Counted from the stretch's first letter, positions 20,561 through 31,989 are shown. The stretch: DNA of 64,000 bases from Megamerina dolium (GCA_963854835.1 OY978525.1:44665554-44729553); one strand, 5' to 3'. Made by a program: numbers and translations. The notes: generated by a model not told the origin, from the sequence alone.

Positions 20561-21090
20561 TGTATTTATTGTTGTTGCAAATTTTGATGTAGTGTTAGAG
20601 TGAGGAATATGTGCAGGCAAAAGATTTGCACTGTTACTTTCACTTGTGCAGTGTGTATCAACTTTTTTTTTTTTTATAATGCACTTATTATTTTATAATC
20701 ACTTATTGCGCGGGTGATTGCAAATTATTGTTTACACAAACATTAACAGGCGATTGCCGTTGCCGGAGAGGAGAGCGCTGAACACTCATATTACAAACAA
20801 AATGTTTGCAAACGATATTATTATTTTTTTATTTTCTTTGATTTTAATGTTCTTTATGCTTATTTGTATAAGCAAAAAAAAAAATCACAGAAATAACTCG
20901 TTGAGTTGTCTTAGCGTCTTTTCGCAATATATTTATATTTTTTTTTTACCGAAATCAATCAATTTTCCGACTCTATCAAAGGAGAGATGCGAAACACGTC
21001 CACTCTTATTGGTGACTTTCACAATCTAACAAAAATAATGAATTCCTTTTTTTTATACCTTATATTTACATATGCATATACATGCACACA

Positions 21091-21092
<2 letters not shown>
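20561..21092. other. AT-rich stretch between Jockey-1 and a TA microsatellite
   Basis: The first part may be the 5' leader of Jockey-1; the sequence gattgccgttgccggagagg near 20,752 stands out as GC-rich. No coding similarity is seen. Confidence 0.4.
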
Positions 21093-21162
<70 letters not shown>

Positions 21163-21178
21163 TTTATATATATATATA

Positions 21179-21221
<43 letters not shown>
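21093..21221. repeat. TA-dinucleotide microsatellite
   Basis: About 129 bp of (TA)n with short interruptions. It directly touches the (CTTA)n tail of the RTE fragment on its right. Long coding frames read here are artefacts. Confidence 0.97.
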
Positions 21222-21222
<1 letters not shown>

Positions 21223-21373
21223 CTTACTTACTTATGTGGCCATAACAACCGAATATCGATTTAAGCCGAAAATAACATGCTTCGCCAGCCATCTCTGTTC
21301 TTCGTTAGCTGGCGCCAGTTAGAAATTCCAAGCGCCGTCAGGTTGTCCAGTACTTGGTCTTTCCACCGGAGGT
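21222..21373 (-). mobile_element. RTE-like LINE, very short 3' fragment
   Basis: Only the last ~150 bp of the RTE (the RT C-terminus and (TAAG)n tail) are present. The 5' truncation point at about 21,373 touches the 3' end of the next Jockey element. Confidence 0.85.
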
Positions 21374-23205
21374 GGTCTCAAATCTTAAACTAAATGTTAA
21401 GCTAAATAGCAAGTAATTTACATTTAATTAGGAGGTCATTTTCATTTAAACAACTGGTATTGTATTGACAGCAAGCGTTTTCCTTTATGCCGAGTGATTG
21501 AAGGGACAATGGTCGGGCCTGTTCGGTGGGATGAGTTTGAAGTTTTATCATGTATTTAGGAATATGTGATCGTATGACTACAGGAACTGTATCAATATTA
21601 AGATCTTTATGCAAATTAATGGTTTTTTCAATGATCGAGGGGCAAGCCGAGCTCCATAATTCGATACCATAGGTCCACATCGGTGTAATATCAATTTATA
21701 AATCAAAATTTTATTATTGAGGCTGAGTTTTGAGTTTTTATTTAGCATCCAATACAATTGCAGCATTTTTAATTTGATTTTAATTTTTTACTATGACACT
21801 AACATTTATCCAAATACATTCCCAGGTATTTTACTTGATTTAATTGCGGAATGAGTACATTGTTTAATTTGACTGGGGGACACGTTTCTTTTTTGAGAGA
21901 GAAGGTTACCTGTACACATTTATTCTCATTTACTTTTATTCGCCATTTTGCCAAGCCATTTTTCGAGAAGTTTAAGATGTTTTGGCAAGTTACGAAATGC
22001 TTCCAGATGATCGATGTGTGTATTTAGGAGTGCCGTGTCATCAGCGAAAGTTGTAACCAAATGATTTTGAAATAACTCGAGGTTAGCAGTATAAATCAAG
22101 TACAGGAACGGACCAAGTACACTACCCTGTGCAACTCCTGCATTTATCTCAAATTCCTTTGAGATAAACGAATTAAATTTTATTTGAAATTTACGAAGTG
22201 TTAAGTAAGAATTGAAAAGTTTGTGGGTGTTCTCTGGAAGCGCGTGGATAATTTTATATAGTAGACCTTTATGCCATACCTTATCAAAGGCCAGTGCAAT
22301 GTCTAGAAATACTGCAGCGCAATATTTTTTGCATTGGCTATTCTGTGGACTTGCTCAATTGTTCCATGTATTTTGCGGAATCCAAACTGATGATGTGGAA
22401 TTATACCTCGCTTTGTAACAAAGGGCGAGTTTTTTGTAATCAATATTTTCTCAAAAATTTTAGAGAACTGAGGTAAGAGACGTAATGGCCTGTAAGACGA
22501 TGCAACTGTTGGGTCCTTTCCTGGCTTAGGAATCATTTTAATAATGGATATTTTCCATTGTTTAGGGTAGTATCCGAGCGAGAGTATGCTGTTGAAAATG
22601 GTTAAAATAGGAGTATTGCGCTGTCAGGCAGTGTTTTTATCATTTTGCCAGTGATTTGGTCATGTCCAGGGGCCTTTTTTGGATTCAAATTGGAAATGGC
22701 ATTTTTCAGTTCGGGAAAAAGTTGTGCTAAGGAATTCAACAGTTGTGTCGATTTCTTCATATGAGTTTAGTTCAGAAATCTCTGGTATTTCATTATTTAC
22801 TTCCTTATAATAACTAGGCTATGTATCGTTTGATATCTTTTGTTATAGGATTTTCATTAAGCTCTTTAAGCGTCAAGATTACTGGAGAATGGTCAGAAGA
22901 TAGGTCGCTGCAGGGTTTTGCAGATATATAGTTTCTATTCAGCCCGTTGATAGTTCCAAAATCGATTAGATCTGAATTGTCACAGAATTTGCTGTCACAG
23001 CAAATCTAGGAAGGCAGTACACTGCAGATATAGCTTTTTGTTTAGACCCGACCCATGAACACGAATACAATTTTTTTGCGTTAGGTGTGTTTCCGAAATT
23101 AACATGATGTCGATATTATTACAAGTAGCGTGTTATTTCTATGAGATGTTGGCTTAAGCCGTTAGCATTCCAATGGGATATAGTCAGCGCATTCATTTAG
23201 ATTTT
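21374..23205 (-). pseudogene. Second Jockey-type LINE (Jockey-2), ORF2 remnant
   Basis: Minus-strand pieces give the endonuclease end (about 22,900-23,200, including the N-A-N-G-L-S start region), then IPKPGKDPTVASSYRP and H-H-Q-F-G-F-R-K-I-H-G-T at 22,350-22,530, a YTANLE-like segment and F-A-D-D-T-A-L-L at about 22,040, and a C-terminal LHKDLNIDTVPVV at about 21,600. The order matches Jockey ORF2, but stops and shifts abound and ORF1 is absent. It is more diverged from Jockey-1 than the copy at 28 kb and is thus a separate subfamily. Confidence 0.8.
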
Positions 23206-23263
23206 ATAATTTTGTAGTGGTACCATATCATCGTATATGCATACCATTATGCATAACACTATA

Positions 23264-23505
23264 AAAAAAAATAAATATGTGGCACTTAAAGCCCCAAAGG
23301 GCTCATTGGCCGAGCTTCTCTTCCATTACTGTTGTGCGTCTTAAATTTGGACAGTATTAGAATGGACCTACTTATTTTAGCCGGTTCCGAACGGCAGAAC
23401 ACTTGTGATATCACTTTTTCTGAGCTTTGTCTTTTTTTTAGAAGCTTTTTCATGGCAAGTTGTTACTGTCGGAAGAATTGCCAATTGCTTGCCGACAGGT
23501 GGCAA
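23264..23505 (-). mobile_element. tRNA-derived SINE (copy 7), 5'-truncated
   Basis: It contains the tail and body but stops at GCCGACAGGTGG and lacks the tRNA-like head. A 13-bp TSD, GCATAACACTATA, is at 23,251-23,263 and 23,506-23,518. The truncation with an intact TSD points to LINE-driven target-primed reverse transcription. Confidence 0.92.
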
Positions 23506-24170
23506 GCATAACACTATACTGTACTGTATAACAATACATCACGTACATACAAATATGCTTGCATCAACTACACATATGTATGTATATCATTATGTACCCT
23601 AAAGGAAATGCCGTTAGTGAAACTGTACTGATTCACTATTGACTTTGTCACCAGTACTACTGACCACTTATACCCCAGGCAATGCTCTCAACTGTAGACA
23701 TTATACATGTGCTTGTCATTGAGAATCCACTAGTGACCTTAGCACTATAGACTCACTATAGACTGGGTGGTTCTTTTGGCACCACATGGAGACATTGGAA
23801 CTAGAGATTCAATAGTACATTTTAGTAATTCTAGTCTACACTTTTGGAAGCAATTACTACACTTGTAATATTGGGAGGGATTTAAGTTAAACAGGTGCTT
23901 TTGTTTTGTAAAAAATTAAATGTTTTACTAAAGAAAATTAAATTTCATAGTTATATATGTAAAAGTAAAAAAAAGAAGGTACACATTGTACGTTACAGTC
24001 TTTTTGCGAGGTTTTTTCTTAGATTTAAATCTTATGTGTTACAAGTCTTGGTACATTTTTTTTAACTAAAAAGTTTTCACATATGTATTTGTATATTTTT
24101 TAAAAATAAAAGAGCCAATTTCTTCAAGGCTGGCTAAACCTTTCAGCATTTTGAATTGATAAAAAGAAAA

Positions 24171-25215
24171 TTATTCTTCTTTGTCAGAAGAGTCGCCTTC
24201 GTTTTCATTTTGTTCTTTATTTTTGGCTTTGCTGCGACTGGTTTGTTTAAAATATTTTTTTTTCTGTCGTTGAAATGCTGCTCTCAATGTTTTATCAGGA
24301 AATTCGCTGAAAGTTGATATAGCATCTGGGTATTTGAAAAAAATACATATGTTGAAATATTGAAAGAAATTTAAAATCTCATTTAAAAAAACTATTTACC
24401 TATCATAGCCGTGAACACATTTCCGTAGTCCCGTAATCGCTTTTTGCCGAAAGATCCGTCAACATTGAAATTCATAATTATATTGTGGTCAAATACCTGA
24501 TGTAGGTTGCGTTCAGCATTACCACCGAGAAGTAACTTGATTTGCCGTATCTATCAAATATAAACAAGGAATTCAAAATTGTTGGTGTATTATCGGAGTT
24601 CACGCTCTGTAGTTTTTGGTCTTGTAGCGTATATTCGTGGTTTTTGTGGTGAATTTTGTAACTTTACAAAAACAAATACATGCATCCACGAATACACGAT
24701 ACAAGAGCAAAAACTACAGGGCGTGAACTCCCATATTGATTTCGTTTCCACACTTACGTATGGATCTGTTTGCGTCGCTAAAATAGCTTCAAATTCGTTC
24801 AATTTTTCTTCGTTGTTAATTGGAAAAATTCCCATCATATTTGTGACAACTGCGTTTTGGGTAACTATGCGATCCAGTAAAACTTTGTGTTCCGCCAAAA
24901 TATCAACCATAGTATTATATTGCTTTTGAGCAGCATCTGTAAAGATACATATATGTATGTACGTATATTAGTAAGAAGCACAATGAACTCGCCACTCTGA
25001 GCTGGTTTTTGCTATTTTTTAACAAACCTTTATATAGATCAAATTTTTTTGACAGTTCTTCACAGCCATGGCATTTTTGATTAACTTGAAAATAAAATAA
25101 AATATGTATGTTATCAGTACAGTATATAATGTAAAAATGGTGAAATATAAAAATTACCATGTGGGGGAAAATACTTCAGTTTTCCCTTGGAATGTTGGGC
25201 ATTATCGTTCGACAT
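24171..25215 (-). CDS. Five-exon gene, DUF4806-like protein (ORF-B)
   Basis: I deduce five exons on the minus strand: 25,215-25,158, 25,084-25,028, 24,936-24,758, 24,550-24,400 and 24,325-24,171. All four introns (73, 91, 207 and 74 nt) start GT and end AG, every phase matches, and the total is 200 codons including the stop. The product is about 199 residues. The N-terminal part has C-x2-C (C-H-G-C) and a helical segment. The middle has G-I-F-P-I-N-N-E-E-K-L-N-E-F-E, then L-L-G-G-N and a basic C-terminus. The FP...LxxFE...GG order resembles DUF4806 proteins of insects (from memory). The ATG overlaps the end of ORF-A by 38 nt in another frame. A joint transcript with alternative splicing is possible: an acceptor-like TTCTACACAG lies just upstream of the ATG. 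Function unknown. Confidence 0.68.
24595..24731. repeat. Intronic fold-back element (MITE-like hairpin)
   Basis: Arms of 46 bp (24,595-24,640 and 24,686-24,731) are reverse complements with 4 mismatches, around a 45-nt loop, starting GGAGTTCACG. It lies wholly inside intron 3 of the five-exon gene. It could be a small MITE or a hairpin RNA source. Confidence 0.88.
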
Positions 25216-26429
25216 TCTTCTGGAAGGCAGCTGTGTAGAATTGGTATTATTACAAAATTGGTATCAAAAGGTAAGCATAAAAATTTGTTCTGAACATCTT
25301 TCAATAAAAATTTTTCTTTTTCACCTAAAAGTAGATTTGTTTTGAAAATGCCTAATTCACAAGAATTGAGGGGTTCTTGGAAAAAACTCTCTAAATCCAA
25401 CAAACGCCGTACTTCAACGTAGATGTCGTCTTCTTTTATTATTGCTTCAATTTTTACAGGAACATCTGATTTAACCGAAAAAATATTATTAGGTTCTTTG
25501 CAAGAATTTACGCATTCATTAACAAAAGCTTCTACAATGGCACCTCCTTTGTACTTAACATTTTCTGGTTTTGTTTCAACATATTGTACGTGTTGTTCTC
25601 TATGCACAATTTGTTGAAGAATCGACGATGGTTTTCGAACATGTCTTTTTAAACTTTGCAGTTTATTTTCAAAATCGTATGTCGAAAAAGACATGAGAGG
25701 TCCATACCTTTCTGCGCTAGATGCTATGTGCAATAGATTATGTACATTAAAAGAAACGCTGTTTGAACCGAATACAATAGGGAAATTTTCAACAAATAAT
25801 TGAAGTAGATCATTAGCTACCTTTATATTAATGTAAAAATGTCGTGGATTACTCAGTAGCCTATAAGCGCAATGTAAAAGCAAAAATTCATAGAATATAT
25901 CTTTGTGCACGTTGTTGTGAAGTACAATTGCACCTGTATAGGCGAGGAACTGATGAAATTCAGTGGCCTTCCAATTATGTACTTCATCTAATGATCTAGG
26001 TTTCCGTGGAAACTCTTTCGGAAAACATTTTCTTAATTTCACGAGTTCAGAAGACATTTTCGATATATTTGCTTTTGGAGTCCTTTCTTCTGTTCTATTT
26101 TGAATGATTCGAATAAGCATTTTTCTTGTAACTCCAAGATCGATAAGGTGCATACTGTCAGCCAGCATAGCCAGCAGCTTCTCCAAAGATTTTCTGGAAG
26201 GTGTGGTTTCAATGTACCAATTTATTAATTTTTCGCGCAAATTCAATTTTGGAGCAGACAAATCTTCAAAAGACTGCGCAAAATCTTCTACAGGCTCCGC
26301 AAAATTTTCAGCTGGCTGCACAAAATCACTAAACTTAGCACTTTCACTGTAAATTGCTGCCTCTTCATTTTTATTTTTATACAAATTTGCTTGTTTTTTC
26401 ACAAGTCTTTTAAAATTTCTTTTGCTCAT
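25176..26429 (-). CDS. 417-aa protein similar to CACTA-type transposase C-terminus (ORF-A)
   Basis: A single uninterrupted ATG frame with a basic start (MSKRNFKRLVKKQ), an acidic region with four PAENFAE/VEDFAQ-like repeats at residues 35-58, and then a region familiar from metazoan proteins related to CACTA transposases and DUF4218: LADSMHLIDLGVTRKML (about 88-104), RKPRSLDEVHNWKATEFHQF (about 141-160), SFNVHNLLHI (about 224-233) and FENKLQSLKRHVRKP (about 251-265). In full-length relatives, as I recall them, a long catalytic stretch lies between the N-terminal helix and the ...MHL..LGV motif. Here they are joined directly, with the frame intact. The protein should therefore lack strand-transfer chemistry but keep putative binding parts, as a repressor or domesticated product might. 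Confidence 0.72.
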   Translation of the reverse strand: MSKRNFKRLVKKQANLYKNKNEEAAIYSESAKFSDFVQPAENFAEPVEDFAQSFEDLSAPKLNLREKLINWYIETTPSRKSLEKLLAMLADSMHLIDLGVTRKMLIRIIQNRTEERTPKANISKMSSELVKLRKCFPKEFPRKPRSLDEVHNWKATEFHQFLAYTGAIVLHNNVHKDIFYEFLLLHCAYRLLSNPRHFYINIKVANDLLQLFVENFPIVFGSNSVSFNVHNLLHIASSAERYGPLMSFSTYDFENKLQSLKRHVRKPSSILQQIVHREQHVQYVETKPENVKYKGGAIVEAFVNECVNSCKEPNNIFSVKSDVPVKIEAIIKEDDIYVEVRRLLDLESFFQEPLNSCELGIFKTNLLLGEKEKFLLKDVQNKFLCLPFDTNFVIIPILHSCLPEECRTIMPNIPREN

Positions 26430-26842
26430 GATATTTATTTACGAACTCACTTTATTTAAACTCACTTTTTCTTTTTTTTTTATAAAAACTCTTTATTTTT
26501 TCGCGCGGCCACGTGTACTTTCATCAAAACAAAATGAAGCAATAAAAAAATCAAGAAGAAGCACAGCTGTGCGGCTGTCAAAAATTTCTCTACCCATCAA
26601 AGTCAAAGTACAAAGTTTAGACACTTTATTGACAGTGTCACCAAAATAGTCGACAAAAGTGGTGACTTGGAGACACTTGACCCCAGGCTTCCTTCAGGGT
26701 ACATACATATTCATACATACATATCTACTTTTGTTTTACTTTTGTTTACATTTCGCTTATCTTGAAATGCACAGGCTGATATTTTCGATCACTTGCATTG
26801 ATATAGAATATCATTATATTGTGTTTACACAATTATGAATTA

Positions 26843-27045
26843 TTGTGACGCCACGCATTGGTTTTTGATGCAACCTAGGTGTTGATTGATCTAGGTCAGC
26901 TTATGGAAATGGATGGGAATATTGGAAATTCTGGAAAGAAATATTCCTTATAAATACAGCCAATATGTGAAATAAAGATCAGAATTAAACTAACACGAAT
27001 CCGTAGTAGTTTACTTTCTCGCATATCAAGCTTGTAGTGGAAACA
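26843..27045 (+). repeat. Possible solo LTR
   Basis: The segment starts TGTGACGCC, ends GGAAACACA, and contains TATAAATACAGCC and AATAAAG in the expected order for an LTR promoter and polyadenylation signal. I see no second copy and no TSD, so this is tentative. Confidence 0.3.
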
Positions 27046-27056
27046 CACGAGCTGTC

Positions 27057-27952
27057 ACTTAATGGAGCGGTGTAACCGCTTTAACTAACGCATCGAACAG
27101 AGACATAATTGTTAGTTTTGTTAGTCCTAATGAGGCAATCCTTGCCCAGGACATTTCTTTAATCCGAACAATCATTATCCCTACATCATTAATCTTTACA
27201 ATTTCCATAATGAGAGCTTGATTTTGCACCACACTTTGCGTTATGGTAACATATGGTAATAACACTATTTTTCTGATCAGTATTTGTTTTAAGAAAATTT
27301 GCATATGATATAACAGGTTCGCTGGTGATATTATTTGGTATCACATTTGTTAAGGAAGGGAATTGATTCAACGAGAATGCAATGCTTTTTTGTAGAAGCC
27401 TATTTTTTCTTTCTATCATCCGCTGTAATTTGCTGTATGGTTTCCCTTTCAGTTTGAGCAAAGCTTGGCACCAGCGTCATCCTTTTTTTCGGGCATTTTT
27501 CCGTGGGGTGTATTTCTGAGCATATAACACAAACACTATTTAGTTTACAAAATGTGCCCGTAATCATTGCAGTTTAGACATTGCACAGGTTCTCGACGTT
27601 TATGAGGATCCTCGACAGTAACTTTTCTATGAAGGAGGTATTGCAGTGAGTAAATCGGATGGATCTAATTTTTCTTTAATTTTGCCTGGTCGTAGTTTAG
27701 CTCCACTTTATAGAGAGGTTGTGGGATGCGATCTCTTTTTATTATGTTATATATACTTTTCACCGAATAGCCTTGTTCTTCTATTCCTTCTTTTATTTCA
27801 TTTGCATCGACGCCTTACCCTTTATTACAACGCTTAGACCTTTGGAACTTTTGAGTTGATATGAGTAAAATTTTTTATTTTTCATTTCAGAGTCGAAAAC
27901 TACCTTTCTGTAATGAGCTTCATCAAAAATATGAATTTTTGTATCACAAATA
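27057..27952 (-). mobile_element. Inverted 5' part of Jockey-3 (ORF1 segment)
   Basis: The minus strand encodes Jockey ORF1 pieces: E-A-H-Y-R-K-V-V-F-D and F-Y-S-Y-Q-L-K-S-S-K-G-L at 27,800-27,920, a decayed zinc-knuckle region, and S-Y-A-N-F-L-K near 27,300, matching Jockey-1 ORF1 in order. It is directly joined, head to head, to plus-strand Jockey sequence at 27,953, as expected of a 5' inversion made during insertion. Confidence 0.78.
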
Positions 27953-29510
27953 AATGATGAAAAATCAATCCATGTTACTCCAAACATTGCTATCCAGACC
28001 ATGAGTCGCCTTAAGATATGCCACTGGAACACCAACAGCTTAAGCCAGCACCATTTGGAGCTAATTGAATTCCTTGAATCCAACCAGATCGACATAATGA
28101 TGATATCTGAGACCCATTTCACTGACAAAAATTGCTACCAAATATCACATTACAAACTGTACACCACAAATCATCCGCATGTTAAGGCACGCGGAGGAAC
28201 TGCCATATTGATAAAAAGCAGAATAAAGTAGAGTAGAGTCTACTTGCAAGCAACATCTATATGTCTGGAAGAATTCATCTCTAAACTAGTAATATCTGCG
28301 ACATACTGTCCTCCTAAATATAGTATTACCGAACAGCAATGTAAAAAATTTTTCTCAACTCTTGGTAGCAAATTCTTGGTTGCTGGCGATTCCAATGCCA
28401 AACACATTCACTGGGGCTTCCGTTTAATAACTCCAAAAGGCAGAAGACTATGCTCAATCATTACTAACCACGGCTAAGATGTTATCTTAAATGGTCAACT
28501 GACATATTGGCCAACAGACAAGAGGAAGATACTCGATCTCATATACTTTGGAGTCGCCAAAGGTTTGCAGATGGAAAATATCTCCACAGAAAGTAATTAT
28601 GATCTCTCATCTCACCCCTCACCCACGGTAATATCTAAAAAATCTCCAAGCCCCCCAAGGCAATTGCGTTAGAAAGAAAATAAACTGGTTGAAATTCAAG
28701 AAATATATAAATTCCCATCTTCCTCTAAGTACTGTATTAAGAAATGGACACGATGTAGACTCAGCACTCGAAAAATTCAAGCAGTTGTTCTCATTAGCTC
28801 TCAGCTCAGCCACCTGCACAAGGGTATGCAAGCAATCAAACTATAGCGCATACACACCAGCCGACATTGAATTGCTAGTAAGACAGAAAAGAAGACTCCG
28901 AAGGCAATGGCAAGAATTCAGATCACCGAATCTGAAAATACAGCTACAGCAATGCACTCGAATGTTAAAGCAAGCCCTAAAAAAAACAAAGAGTTGGAAG
29001 ATCACATAGCCAAATTAACACCTGGTGAAGCGTCAGACTACTCTTTGTGGAAATCAGCAATAAACTCAAATCGTCCAATTCTCACTGATTCACCCATCAG
29101 TTTGAGTAACGGTGTTGCAGCGAATACAATCCAAGTGCCTACGAATTATTGTAAACGCGCCTTGGTATATGAGGAACGTTAACATCCATCGAGATTTGAA
29201 TGTACCCACAATTTCTAAGGAAGCTCCAAAGTCCTGCAGAAGCGACATTCAAAAATTACACAATCATCCGAATCCCCTTGTTAGGCAATTGTTGCTGCGC
29301 ACGGGGCATCGACGATTAAAAAGAAAAGACACACTGAATATGCTGTGAAATTGCTAAGCCTGGCGACTCAACAAATTGTGATGGAACATAGGGGATATCA
29401 CATAATTTTAGTTAGTTTGTAAGACTTGAATACTTATTAGTTTCTACGTATATTAGAAAGATTCAATAAATCCTTAGTATTAAAAAAAAACAAAAAAAAA
29501 AAACAAAGCT
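27953..29510 (+). pseudogene. Jockey-3 ORF1 end and ORF2, internally deleted
   Basis: The plus strand starts with the last ORF1 codons (MMKNQSMLLQT) and continues into an endonuclease frame nearly identical to Jockey-1: SETHFTDKN and V-A-G-D-S-N-A-K, where the usual F of GDFN is S. Stops and shifts occur at 28,230 and 28,475. The linker reads on to S-N-G at about 29,110 and is then joined directly to the ORF2 C-terminus (R-I-Q-S-K-C-L-R-I-I-V-N-A), so the reverse transcriptase core is deleted. It ends in an A-rich tail at 29,483-29,508. Head and tail sequences are closer to Jockey-1 than to Jockey-2. Confidence 0.85.
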
Positions 29511-31720
29511 CCAGCCTAGGAAGCGATTGCCGTTTAGTGGGCGCTATTCTTAACTTTGCTGTCAGAACACGAACGCGAACAATGCCAGTGCTTTCTACTA
29601 TGCGTGTGTAAAGCCCGCAGCCATAAGCACGAATTGATGAATCGCAGAATCCATGTATCTGAAGGAATTTCATATCAGGTGACAAGCAATGTCTTGGAAT
29701 TTTTATCGAGGCAAGATTCGGCAAATTATTGATGAATGTTAGCCACGCCGTTTGAATATTTTGGGGAACCGATTCGTCCCAATCAAGTTTTAATTCAATT
29801 CAAAATTGTCTTGAATTTGATTCCATTTAAAACCAAGTGCATTAGTCACAGAAGTATCGAGATTCAAATCCGTGACAGTATGTTCACCCCTTAAACGCTG
29901 ATGGTTGGAGTGTCATTTCGCCAACTCAAATCCACTTAATTTCACAATTCCGTTACCTCATGCTTGATACGTGAAAGCGAGTCAGCACCACACAGCAAGT
30001 CGTCAACGTAAAAAGATGACTTGACGATGTTTGAACCAATTACGAATTTCGATGCGAGATAGTGCAGACTTCGTACAGCAAGATATGAAGCAGCTGACAT
30101 TCCATACGTTACCGTATTAAGCTGAAAGGTTTGGATTTCCTGATGAGGCAAACTTCTCCACAAAATGTACTGAACCTTCGCAAAGATGTAGTGTATGAAT
30201 TACCCAAGCAAGCAAGATCGTACTTAAATGGCAGCTTGACTATGATTCTGCCATTCGGAGTTCCAGCGACAGTGTCAGTATACAACACCTCACAGCTGTG
30301 TTGCTCACAGGTCCAATCATTGATTTTTGGAGCAACTTCTTCGATTTACCATAATCGTTCCAATTTCATATCTAGCGACTCGTCAAATGCAAGAGGCACT
30401 TCCTGTTGAACGTATTAGTACTTGTTGACCTGAATCGACCCAGCCTAACAATGTGTTCTGCAGTATTGGTATAGATTATAACCAAGTTTAATTTGACCTA
30501 CAGAAAGTAAGCTGAAAAAACTATCTGTTCCTAAAAGTAAGTCGCTTCTTAGATTTATTAAATTGGTCGTCGGCGAGGACAATGTTGGATGGGATATCCC
30601 ATGATGAAGTATCCATCTCTGGTTCCGGCTGATAAGCGATATGCGACGTGATGTAAAATGTTAGTGGTAATTCAAATCCTGTCGCTTTCAATTTTATATT
30701 GGTAGAGGTCTTTTATTTAATGTTTGTAGATGACTTACCAATGCCTTGAATATCTAGGTTCTGTTTGCTCCGCGGAAGATTCAGTTTTTGTGACAATTCA
30801 TCAGTAATAAAATTTACCTATGAACAAGAATCTAACAATGCCCTGTCGGGTTGATAGTTACCGCATGCGTCACGAACCAATATCATAACGGTTGAGAGAA
30901 TGTTATGGTCCAACGATGAGTTGTTCGTGTGTGTATGAACGGCGGATGGCAAGATTGAGCTTGACGAGTCTGTCGAACCCCAGTGATGAAGCAAGATATG
31001 GTGTTGTCGAGAGCAAACCCTGCGCTTGTGCGATGATGAACATTTCGACAGTTTTTTGCCATTTGATACGCAATTAATAAAAAAGCTTATCTTCTTCGCA
31101 TGGTCAAAACGTTGCGTTACATATAAAGCCATGAAGCGATCGCAGTTATGTATTTTGTGGATGGTACTCGAACATAGCGAACATGACGAATTTGAAGAAG
31201 TAAACAAGTAACCTTTGTATTCATTCTTGGCTTCGGGTACCTTGACGGTACTGTGGCGTGCGGTATGTGCATTGTCAATCGGGTCTAAATACTGACATTG
31301 GTGCAATCGCTCCAAGTCGGTAGCGTTTTAAAGTCTAATGACAATATGACTGCAATATTCGATAGGCTATCCTCGCGATCGATTATTTGCTTAAAAGATG
31401 TGATAAAATTTTTATATTCAGAGTACTTGCCGCTGAAAGAAGGGATTTTAAGTTGGGGTAATTTAGAGCTTGACTGTATGACACTTGACCGAAAATGTAG
31501 TATTGTGGTCTTCAGATAGCTGTGACTGAATAAGCAAGTTTGTAGTGATATATAATTCTTCCAAATCCGCACGACCTCCGTCCTCCGATTCCAATTTCTC
31601 GATGTCCGATTGTGTTAACAGGATTTGCTTGAAATACGATTCAAGAATCCCTAATCGACATTTGTATTCAGCTACTGAGAGTATCTTATTACTTGGTCGT
31701 AGACTACCTTCCACAATAAT
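29511..31720 (-). pseudogene. Degenerate BEL/Pao retrotransposon (BEL-A)
   Basis: Minus-strand pieces run in BEL order: a Gag region with KLPQLKIPSFSGKYSEYKNF (31,400-31,480, DUF1759-like), Gag zinc knuckles C-S-L-C-x4-H-K-I-H-N-C and a final Q-H-H-I-L-L-H (about 31,030-31,210), an aspartic-protease start (R-A-L-L-D-S at 30,830), and reverse transcriptase with V-T-Y-G-M-S-A-A-S and F-Y-V-D-D-L-L (about 30,000-30,115). Then comes I-H-G-F-C-D-S-S-I-R-A-Y at about 29,640, the start of the RNase H region. The element is cut at 29,510 by the Jockey-3 tail, and integrase and LTRs are not seen. Parts between 30,170 and 30,800 are too decayed to read. Confidence 0.8.
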
Positions 31721-31989
31721 TTTGATGCGGGAAATATTATTTTTTATGTTGGTGTTTATTATTATTACTAAAATTGTTTTTAGTGGTATGCGAGTTCATG
31801 CGAAATCCTATATGCTTGCTTCGCGGTGGATGAATCATCTGCGCTGAGATCTCTTGATACATCAGCGTTTAATGCATCCATAAAGCAGAAAACTTGCCTT
31901 TATTTACATCTAGTGAGAACTAAGTATGTGCATATGTGAACGGATATGCTAAGGAAATACGCAGGATAGTCGCGTAAATTGCGGTGAAT

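Larger units (their letters stand above)
23596..26702 (-). mobile_element. Putative DNA-transposon-derived unit with two coding units
   Basis: A 3.1-kb unit bounded by short inverted ends, CCCTAAAGGAA on the left (23,598) and its near complement CCTTCAGGG on the right (to 26,700), flanked by TA on both sides. Subterminal sequence is rich in TCACTA/TAGTGA motifs on the left and in GTCACC/GGTGAC on the right. A CCCCAGGC block occurs near both ends in direct orientation. Inside are a long minus-strand frame similar to the C-terminal region of CACTA-like transposase proteins and a five-exon gene resembling DUF4806 proteins. The inverted ends are short and imperfect, so the boundaries are inference. 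Confidence 0.5.

Noticed and set aside
20987..21322. A 111-codon frame rich in Ile and Tyr
   Set aside because: It is the translation of a TA microsatellite.
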